NCBI GenBank assembly: GCA_021202155.1
Contig: JAJQDP010000006.1
Coordinates: 62,001-126,000 of the forward strand
Direction: 5' to 3'
Length of the DNA: 64,000 nt
DNA from: Oscillospiraceae bacterium
GTDB lineage: Bacteria; Bacillota; Clostridia; Oscillospirales; Ruminococcaceae
Under the pieces are notes generated by a model, which saw only the letters and a program-made list of their open reading frames with translations, made no database searches and had not been told where the DNA came from. How positions within the stretch are numbered: the stretch's first letter is position 1; the number at the start of each line of letters is the position of its first letter. The position numbers and the translations under genes were made by a program. Of this stretch, positions 52,948 to 57,820 are shown piece by piece.

Positions 52948-53504
52948 AGCCCAAATCTCCGGTCAATTGATGGGAAAGCCCGCAGAATCAGCATCGAAAG
53001 AAGCCAACCGAGAGCGTAGCCGATAACTATCAATATGAGATTGACAGGATAAATCCTCGTCATGGTGTACTTGACAACGGTGTTTATTGCGACATTAACA
53101 AGCACATAGACCACCGGCGCACCGACAAGCGAAAGTAAGAACACAAGCGGTCTGCGAAGGCGTTTGAAAAGAATTGTCCCGAAGAACGTAAAAAGAAACG
53201 GCGCAGTTATGAACCTTGAACGGCTCGAAACATAGTCCCAGAAATAGGTCGTTATCGCCGCTATGTCAAACTCTGCAAACTGGCTCATGAAATCGTAGCT
53301 GTAGCCGTCGGGATACGTCAGTGCTATCGGAAACGGGAGGATTATAAGCGAGACAAACTCGCACACGCCGAATGTACCGAGAAATACCGGCAGAAGCCGA
53401 ATAATCATCTTGTGTCTGCGGTAGATTACACAGCACGCAAGAATCGAAATCATAAGCTCAACCATGACCAACTCGAAGCTGTACGGAATCGAAGTCTTTA
53501 ACAT
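52944..53504 (-). CDS. Polytopic membrane protein of the ABC exporter operon
   Basis: No family recognised. ATG 53504 is placed after GGGGGTGATG, giving 186 residues; a longer start at 53537 is less supported. Five to six hydrophobic helices (about 10-28, 38-60, 105-122, 125-150, 155-178). The pattern LVMVELMISILACCVIY and a late SLVGAPVVYVLVNVAI resemble no transporter motif I can name. It is first in the operon with the two permeases and ATPase, so it probably assists the exporter or confers self-protection. Confidence 0.55.
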   Translation of the reverse strand: MLKTSIPYSFELVMVELMISILACCVIYRRHKMIIRLLPVFLGTFGVCEFVSLIILPFPIALTYPDGYSYDFMSQFAEFDIAAITTYFWDYVSSRSRFITAPFLFTFFGTILFKRLRRPLVFLLSLVGAPVVYVLVNVAINTVVKYTMTRIYPVNLILIVIGYALGWLLSMLILRAFPSIDRRFGL

Positions 53505-53654
53505 AACATCACCCCCAGAATTTTCTTTTCTGGGCATATTATATCACAGATTGCAGGGATGGTTCAATATTTCAAAGATTAAGATTTGATTAAGATTTCA
53601 GAGGCAAGAGAGCAAAAAGAAAAACAGCAAATTTTATGCCGTCTCATAAATCCC

Positions 53655-53772
53655 TGTTAGAAAAGTGTTAGAAATCAAGAAGAATATTTGATAGAGTTTA
53701 GAAACAAAAAATAACGCCAAACGGCGCAAACACGTCGTTCGGCGATGGCGGAGAGGAAGGGATTCTGAACCC
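53655..53772. repeat. 111-bp remnant of a second element copy
   Basis: Identical over 111 bases to 57547-57657, including the TGTTAGAAA arm repeats, the element-borne terminator and the first 20 bases of the tRNA core; then one extra T and six further matching bases (GAACCC) before divergence at 53773. The duplication is in direct orientation. The likely cause is a former or tandem insertion at the same tRNA that was later deleted. Confidence 0.85.
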
Positions 53773-53914
53773 AGAACTTCGCTACGCGAAGTTCGCGAAA
53801 TTGCTTACGGATTTATAGTTTCTACTTTTTTGATACCTTGCATTTGAACCAACATATTTGATTTTCATAGGTGCAATTTCTGATAAGGCTTCTCACCCTA
53901 CACTTTCCACCAAT

Positions 53915-53940
53915 AAAAAAATGCCCATTCGGGCATTTCA
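53915..53940 (-). terminator. Original tRNA-Ser terminator, left of the integrated element
   Basis: Minus strand AATGCCC / GGGCATT stem with loop GAAT and a TTTTTTT tail, starting a few bases past the CCA end of the tRNA fragment at 53945. It now follows only the displaced 3' fragment. Confidence 0.75.
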
Positions 53941-53944
53941 TTAT

Positions 53945-53999
53945 TGGCGGAGAGGAAGGGATTCGAACCCTTGTGGCTTTTGACCAAACGGTTTTCAAG
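53945..53999 (-). other. attL: displaced 3' fragment of tRNA-Ser
   Basis: 55 bases identical to 57638-57692, running from CCA to the anticodon loop of the tRNA-Ser at 57638-57725. The 5' half of the tRNA is missing here; the match ends at TCAAG and is followed by TTCTTCAACC. It is the distal att core of the integrated element and is not a functional tRNA. Confidence 0.93.
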
Positions 54000-54135
54000 T
54001 TCTTCAACCTATTCACCTTCTACTCTCTTGCAATCACTTCTGACTTTATCTAAACCCGCTTTGTCACACGTTTTGTCGAGCTTTTAGTTTGGAAACCGGC
54101 TTAACAAATGCAACACCAAAAATTCATCAACCCAG

Positions 54136-54162
54136 AAAAAGTGTTAGAAAAATGTTAGAAAC
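54136..54162 (+). repeat. Left arm-type direct repeats (putative integrase sites)
   Basis: Two copies of TGTTAGAAA (54142-54150, 54153-54161), 11 bases apart, about 140 nt inside attL. They match the two copies at the right end (57547-57567). Confidence 0.7.
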
Positions 54163-54174
54163 TTTACCGTGTTA

Positions 54175-54205
54175 AAAAGAGAACGTCCTGCGAGGGCGTT
54201 CTTTT
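54175..54205. terminator. Hairpin terminator inside the left end
   Basis: GAACGTCCT (54181-54189) pairs with AGGGCGTTC (54193-54201) with one G-U; a T-run on the plus side and A-run on the minus side allow either direction. It may end repressor transcription or insulate the att site. Confidence 0.6.
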
Positions 54206-54260
54206 AATGCATTGTTGTTATCTGCACGAGTCATGGTAGACGTAAGAGCGTAGTGTTTCA

Positions 54261-54386
54261 AAAACTGCGGGTCAAGGGCTCTCAGAGCCCTTGCGGGGTA
54301 ACGGGGCAGAGCCCCGTTGTTCGCCCTAAATGCGGCGAAGCCGCGCGGCTCAAAGGGCGACAACCCCGCACCTCGCAGAAAGTTTT
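54261..54386. repeat. Nested palindrome block (multi-branch structure)
   Basis: A 126-bp G+C-rich block in which every part pairs: outer AAAACT and CTGCG with CGCAG and AGTTTT; CAAGGGCTCT/AGAGCCCTTG (54273-54293) as a hairpin; TGCGGGGT (54292-54299) with ACCCCGCA (54363-54370); within that, ACGGGGC/GCCCCGT (54301-54317) and CGCCCT/AGGGCG (54322-54359) enclosing GCGGC/GCCGC (54332-54344). It could be a single-strand replication origin, a structured RNA, or a dispersed palindromic repeat. Confidence 0.75.
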
Positions 54387-54486
54387 GCGGATACAGTCGC
54401 TTCCCTTTGACACATTCAGCCGCCCTTATCCGCCTTAAAACGTGGTGCATGGCTTAAAGTGAGGATATAAAGCTCAAAGCTTCCCT

Positions 54487-54918
54487 TTACTGTCCAGTAA
54501 ACTTCTTTATTATATCTGTAAGTCCTGAGAGCTTCTCTATCATGTCTTCAAGCTGTTCTTTCTGCTCTGCGTCCATTTCTTTATTTGCGAGTGCCTTTGA
54601 AAGCTCTGAGAGTTCCTGATTCGCTCCGTCAAGCTGTTTGCTCATAGTCAAGCTATCTTTTGCCCTGTTGTCCCTTTGGACAAGGAAATCAAGCGTAACT
54701 TCGTAATACATAGCAAGCCGAAGTAGTGTCTCAATAGGTGGTTCGTTCCTGCCTCTCTCGTAAGTAGCATATGTCTGGGTGTTGATTCCTATCGCCTCAG
54801 ATATTTCTTTTCGTGATAGATTATTCCCTTCTCGTAAAGCTTTAAGATTGAGGGCTATAAGTTCTTTGCGCTCCTGTTGTGTGTACATATTGCCATATTC
54901 CTGAAATTCTTTTGTCAT
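54487..54918 (-). CDS. Cro/CI-type (Xre) repressor of the element
   Basis: Regulator of 143 residues. A HTH_3 domain (about 23-78): LREGNNLSRKEISEAIGIN, then QTYATYERGRNEPP, and a LLRLAMYYEVTLDFLVQRD closing segment. The C-terminal 60 residues are Glu/Lys/Leu-rich and probably a coiled-coil oligomerisation tail. It is divergent from rep, so it should bind the shared intergenic region (54919-55187) and hold replication and integrase genes in check. Start could also be 30 bases downstream (second ATG). Confidence 0.88.
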   Translation of the reverse strand: MTKEFQEYGNMYTQQERKELIALNLKALREGNNLSRKEISEAIGINTQTYATYERGRNEPPIETLLRLAMYYEVTLDFLVQRDNRAKDSLTMSKQLDGANQELSELSKALANKEMDAEQKEQLEDMIEKLSGLTDIIKKFTGQ

Positions 54919-54942
54919 GGTTGCCGCCTGCCTTTCAGAGAT

Positions 54943-54971
54943 ATTCTATCACATAACCGTCTGAATGTCAA
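54943..54971 (-). promoter_or_regulatory. Promoter of the element repressor
   Basis: Minus strand TTGACA (54971-54966), 17-base spacer, TAGAAT (54948-54943). TTGTAAC-type sequences lie just outside it. Confidence 0.75.
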
Positions 54972-55019
54972 TACATTTTGTAACACAGAATTTTTTCTTA
55001 AAAATATTTCCTGTACCTA

Positions 55020-55048
55020 TTGACATCTTGTAACTAATAGTGTATAAT
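55020..55048 (+). promoter_or_regulatory. Promoter of rep
   Basis: TTGACA (55020-55025), 17-base spacer, TATAAT (55043-55048). The start should fall near 55055, so the nested GTTCGCCGCA palindrome and the origin stem-loop lie in the rep leader. Confidence 0.85.
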
Positions 55049-55073
55049 TACAAATCGTAAGGCAAAGCAAATA

Positions 55074-55110
55074 GTTCGCCGCACGCGAGCGTGAGCCGCC
55101 TGCGGCGAAC
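55074..55110. repeat. GC-rich palindrome next to the origin
   Basis: GTTCGCCGCA (55074-55083) is the exact complement of TGCGGCGAAC (55101-55110). Inside it CACGC and GCGTG (55082-55093) form a small loop hairpin. It abuts the origin stem-loop at 55111 and could be a Rep-binding site or second hairpin. Confidence 0.75.
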
Positions 55111-55142
55111 ATTGCTAAAGGTTAGTATTACCCTTTAGCAAT
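55111..55142 (+). other. CRESS-type replication origin stem-loop
   Basis: 11-bp perfect stem ATTGCTAAAGG (55111-55121) / CCTTTAGCAAT (55132-55142) with a 10-nt loop TTAGTATTAC (55122-55131). The loop holds TAGTATTAC at 55123-55131, which is the circovirus form of the NANTATTAC nonanucleotide; by analogy the nick falls between 55129 and 55130 (TAGTATT/AC). It lies 46 nt before the rep start, on the rep-sense strand, and in the leader of its mRNA. Confidence 0.9.
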
Positions 55143-55187
55143 TTGCGTGTTTTGTGTTACAAATATCTTTATGAAAGGAGAATCTAT

Positions 55188-56180
55188 TTGAACGATTCCT
55201 ATAATCTCAGAAGCCGAAAATGGCTTTTGACTATCAACAATCCAGTTGAGAACGGTCTGACACATGAGCAGATTAAAAAGAATCTGTCGGAATTTGTGGG
55301 TGTAGACTATTGGTGCATGTGCGACGAAAAGGGAGAGACGTACCACACCCACCTATTTATCCATGCCAAAAATCCGATTGCGTTCTCTACTATCAAGCGC
55401 AAGTTTAAAGCGGCTCATATCGACAATGCTAACGGCACTTGCGAAGAGAATCGCAACTATATTCGCAAAGAGGGCAAATATGCCGACAGCGATAAGAAGG
55501 AAACTAATATCTCAGAAACTTTTGAAGAATGGGGCGAAATGCCTGATGAGAGAAGCCCGAAAGTCTTACAATCTGAAGCTATAATCGAAATGATTAAAGA
55601 CGGTTACACTAACGCAGAAATAATTGAAGCTTATCCGACCGCTATTACAAAGCAAGCTTATATGGACAGATACAGACAAGAATATCTGAAGTCTAAGAAT
55701 AATAATTGGCGTGATGTCGAAGTGAATTACATCTGGGGCAAAACTGGCGTCGGAAAAACAAGATATGTAATGGATAAATACGGCTATAACAATGTTTGCA
55801 AGATTACTAATTACACTCACCCATTCGACAATTACAACGGTCAAGACGTGATTTTGTTTGATGAGTTCAACGGACAAATAATGATTTCGGATTTACTTCA
55901 ATACTTAGACGGCTATCCGTGTCCACTCCCTGCAAGATACGCTGACAAAATGGCTTGCTTCTCAAAAGCTTATCTTGTCTCAAATTTTCCATTTAGCAGT
56001 CAGTACAAGAACATTCAGAGCGAGAAGCCTGAGCAGTGGGTAGCTTTTAAAAGGCGATTCTCCCATATTTACGAAATGACCGAGGGCGGTGTTCTTATAG
56101 ACGAGTCTGAGTCCGATGTCATACTGCCAGATGATTTTGAAGAAATCCTCGGAAATGAAGCGGGTGATGTCTTTGCTTAA
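55188..56180 (+). CDS. rep: CRESS-type replication initiator (HUH endonuclease-SF3 helicase Rep)
   Basis: Rep of 330 residues from TTG 55188, seven bases after AAAGGAG. HUH endonuclease domain: motif I LLTINNP (13-19), motif II HTH (53-55), motif III YIRK with catalytic Y91 and K94. SF3 helicase: Walker A GKTGVGKT (184-191), Walker B ILFDEF (222-227), motif C LVSN (263-266) and a later arginine-finger candidate (RRFSH). This domain order and the motifs resemble circovirus/geminivirus Rep (which read CFTLNNP, HLQ, YCxKEG) and related bacterial plasmid Reps; they are not those of the Rep_1 or RepL classes. It should nick the stem-loop at 55111-55142 and unwind the strand. The next gene overlaps its end. 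Confidence 0.9.
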   Translation: MNDSYNLRSRKWLLTINNPVENGLTHEQIKKNLSEFVGVDYWCMCDEKGETYHTHLFIHAKNPIAFSTIKRKFKAAHIDNANGTCEENRNYIRKEGKYADSDKKETNISETFEEWGEMPDERSPKVLQSEAIIEMIKDGYTNAEIIEAYPTAITKQAYMDRYRQEYLKSKNNNWRDVEVNYIWGKTGVGKTRYVMDKYGYNNVCKITNYTHPFDNYNGQDVILFDEFNGQIMISDLLQYLDGYPCPLPARYADKMACFSKAYLVSNFPFSSQYKNIQSEKPEQWVAFKRRFSHIYEMTEGGVLIDESESDVILPDDFEEILGNEAGDVFA

Positions 56181-56358
56181 AGATTATGGCGATGTTATGA
56201 CAGTAGAAGAAGTCTGCGAAGTTTTGAAGCTCGGCAAAAACAAAGTTTATGAGCTACTGCAAAAAGACGAAATATCTTCCCGAAGGATTGGCAGAAAATA
56301 TCTCATCCCGAAGAAGTCCGTGATTGACTTTTTGGAGTCAGCACGATATACTTGTTAA
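56155..56358 (+). CDS. Excisionase-like helix-turn-helix protein
   Basis: Protein of 67 residues from ATG 56155; ATG 56167 and upstream starts are possible, none has a strong ribosome site. It shows the MerR/excisionase family HTH: MTVEEVCEVLKLGKNKVYELLQKDEISSRRIG followed by KYLIPKKSVIDFLES, which is the pattern of Tn916-type Xis and AlpA-like proteins. Its reading frame overlaps the end of rep by 26 bases, so it is likely coupled. Expected to bend DNA at att for excision. Confidence 0.8.
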   Translation: MKRVMSLLKDYGDVMTVEEVCEVLKLGKNKVYELLQKDEISSRRIGRKYLIPKKSVIDFLESARYTC

Positions 56359-56375
56359 TTAACACGGTAGGTTTC
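56359..56375. repeat. TTAACACGGTA repeat before int, inverted at the left end
   Basis: TTAACACGGTAGGTTTC (56359-56375) resembles the complement of 54158-54175 (GAAACTTTACCGTGTTAA) in inverse orientation, with one base of gap. Both are inside the element, one at its left end and one before int. Candidate Xis or accessory binding sites. Confidence 0.5.
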
Positions 56376-56397
56376 TTAACCGAGAAAGGAGTAACCA

Positions 56398-57543
56398 ATG
56401 ACAGGAAGCCTACAAAAGAAAAACGGCAAATATTATGCCGTAATAAACACCTATGAAAACGGAAAGCGCAAGCAGAAATGGATTGACACAGGTCTTGCAG
56501 TTAAGGGCAATAAGACGAGAGCGGAGAAGTTTTTGAGAGACGAAATATCTCGTTATGAAGCTATCTCCGGCACTGTCCAGTCTGATACCCTGCTTTGCGA
56601 TTATGCTCGTTATTGGCTTGAATCTCGAAAAGGAAAGATTGACATTGTGTCATACGAGAGCTATGAAAAACTACTTGACAGCGATATTTGTCCATACTTC
56701 AAGGAAAGCAAAACCAAGCTTAACGATGTCAATGTCAAAACAGTTCAAGAATACTTCGATTACAAGTCAAAGTATGGTCGGAAAAAGGACAATACAGGGT
56801 TATCCGCTTCAACGCTGAAAAAGCACAAGAATGTCCTCAGTCAAGTTCTAAAATGTGCTGCAAAGGAGGGCTATATACCCTCAAATCCTTGTCAGTATGT
56901 TGAACTACCAAAAGTTGAACAGTACGAGGCAAATTTTCTCACGAACGAGCAAGCAAGTGCTATGCTATCTGCTGTTAAGGGAGAGAGACTATATCCTATT
57001 TTACTTATCGCAACTTGCTACGGCATGAGGAGAAGCGAAATCTGCGGCTTGCAGTGGGACGCTATCGACTTTGTGAATAACACAGTGACAGTCAAGCGCA
57101 CAATGGTAAAGCAGAAAACTCTTGTAATCAAGAACAGTACCAAGACAGCAAGCAGTCATAGAACCTATCCCCTACTTCCAATTATCAAGCAAGAGCTTCT
57201 GAGAATCAAGGACGAACAGGAAGAAAATCGGAGATTCTTCGGAAAAGCTTACATTGAATCAAATCAGGTATTCACTTGGGAAGACGGGCATTGGATAGTT
57301 CCAGACTATGTAACTGTGAAGTTTCAGGAACTTCTCAGAAAATACGACTTGCCTGTTGTAAGACTTCACGACCTCAGACATTCGTGCGCAAGCATTATGC
57401 TATCGGCAGGAATGCAACTGAAAGACGTGCAGGAGTGGTTAGGACATAGTGACATCTCAATGACGGCTAACGTCTATGGTCATCTCGATGATACGAGAAA
57501 GAAAAAGGTAGCTGATGAGATTTCCGAACTGTTGACATTCTGA
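56398..57543 (+). CDS. int: Tyrosine integrase of the element
   Basis: Site-specific recombinase of 381 residues with AAAGGAG nine bases ahead of ATG 56398. The N-terminus (about 1-45: MTGSLQKKNGKYYAVIN...) is an AP2-like arm-binding domain, followed by a core-binding SAM-like domain (about 65-165). Catalytic residues: R211 (GMRRSE), K249 (TKTASSHR), H324 and R327 (HDLRHS), H350 (LGH) and the nucleophile Y360 (NVYGHL). Tn916/phage-type integrase. It ends 95 nt before the att core at tRNA-Ser and would join the two 55-bp core sites. Confidence 0.94.
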   Translation: MTGSLQKKNGKYYAVINTYENGKRKQKWIDTGLAVKGNKTRAEKFLRDEISRYEAISGTVQSDTLLCDYARYWLESRKGKIDIVSYESYEKLLDSDICPYFKESKTKLNDVNVKTVQEYFDYKSKYGRKKDNTGLSASTLKKHKNVLSQVLKCAAKEGYIPSNPCQYVELPKVEQYEANFLTNEQASAMLSAVKGERLYPILLIATCYGMRRSEICGLQWDAIDFVNNTVTVKRTMVKQKTLVIKNSTKTASSHRTYPLLPIIKQELLRIKDEQEENRRFFGKAYIESNQVFTWEDGHWIVPDYVTVKFQELLRKYDLPVVRLHDLRHSCASIMLSAGMQLKDVQEWLGHSDISMTANVYGHLDDTRKKKVADEISELLTF

Positions 57544-57546
57544 AAG

Positions 57547-57568
57547 TGTTAGAAAAGTGTTAGAAATC
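57547..57568 (+). repeat. Right arm-type direct repeats
   Basis: TGTTAGAAA occurs at 57547-57555 and 57558-57566 with 11-base spacing, about 70 nt from the att core. The same pair and spacing occur at the left end (54142-54161) and in the remnant at 53655. Confidence 0.7.
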
Positions 57569-57597
57569 AAGAAGAATATTTGATAGAGTTTAGAAAC

Positions 57598-57636
57598 AAA
57601 AAATAACGCCAAACGGCGCAAACACGTCGTTCGGCG
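57598..57636 (-). terminator. Element-borne terminator for tRNA-Ser
   Basis: Minus strand CGCCGAACG (57636-57628) pairs with CGTTTGGCG (57615-57607) with one G-U pair; TTATTTTTTG follows. It begins one base after the tRNA CCA. The element so supplies a terminator that replaces the one at 53915-53940. Confidence 0.8.
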
Positions 57637-57637
57637 A

Positions 57638-57725
57638 TGGCGGAGAGGAAGGGATTCGAACCCTTGTGGCTTTTGACCAAACGGTTTTCAAGACCGCCTC
57701 GTTATGACCGCTTCGATACCTCTCC
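57638..57725 (-). tRNA. tRNA-Ser(TGA), carrying attR
   Basis: Class II tRNA of 88 nt: acceptor GGAGAGG / CCTCTCC, long variable arm, anticodon loop CTTGAAA with anticodon TGA, T-arm GGTTCGAATCC, G discriminator and encoded CCA. The 3' 55 nt (57638-57692) are shared with attL, so this gene is a hybrid: 5' half chromosomal, 3' half brought by the element. Confidence 0.96.
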
Positions 57726-57757
57726 GGATATGGAGCTGTGAAATTCACAACTCCAAC

Positions 57758-57786
57758 ATAATACCACATTGGAACTCGATTGTCAA
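57758..57786 (-). promoter_or_regulatory. Sigma-A promoter of tRNA-Ser
   Basis: Minus strand TTGACA (57786-57781), 17-base spacer, TATTAT (57763-57758), about 33 nt before the tRNA. An imperfect 25-bp palindrome (57731-57755) lies between them. Confidence 0.8.
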
Positions 57787-57820
57787 TAGTTGATTTCAGA
57801 TTTTTTTCGCAGGCAAAGCC

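Larger units (their letters stand above)
53505..53944. other. Intergenic region: remnant element end, hairpins and original tRNA terminator
   Basis: Three things occupy this 440-base gap. First, 53655-53765 is an exact 111-bp copy of 57547-57657, the integrase-side end of the mobile element plus the 20 first bases of its att core. Second, GAACTTCG / CGAAGTTC (53774-53781 and 53787-53794) forms a short hairpin. Third, on the minus strand AATGCCC / GGGCATT with a T-run (53915-53940) is a terminator that would have ended the original tRNA-Ser transcript. I see no gene in it. Confidence 0.75.
54976..55164. promoter_or_regulatory. Candidate operators for the element repressor
   Basis: TTTTGTAACAC (54976-54986), CTTGTAAC (55027-55034) and the inverse GTGTTACAAAT (55154-55164) share the core TTGTAAC/GTTACAA. 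They flank the two divergent promoters, one between -35 and -10 of rep. This spacing fits operators for the Cro/CI-type protein. Confidence 0.5.
53945..57692. mobile_element. Integrative CRESS-Rep element (about 3.7 kb) in tRNA-Ser
   Basis: Bounded by perfect 55-bp direct repeats (53945-53999 and 57638-57692) that are the 3' part of tRNA-Ser(TGA). Unit length is 3693 bp. Gene order: repressor (minus), rep (plus), xis-like (plus), int (plus), with int next to the tRNA end that stays intact. Paired TGTTAGAAA arm-type sites lie inside each end. A CRESS-type origin stem-loop sits ahead of rep. No capsid, relaxase or resistance gene is present. Insertion keeps the tRNA functional because the element supplies its 3' half and a new terminator. 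Confidence 0.9.

Noticed and set aside
53822-54016. Open frame of 64 codons across attL
   Set aside because: It consists of tRNA fragment, terminator and flank; no start signal and no similarity to a protein.
55143-55187. Upstream extension of Rep (15 extra codons)
   Set aside because: It would start inside the origin hairpin region; AAAGGAG and the usual start LRSRKWLLTINNP favour TTG 55188.
53945-57692. Prophage or conjugative element
   Set aside because: No capsid, portal, tail, relaxase or coupling protein gene is present; only the regulation, replication and integration genes are.
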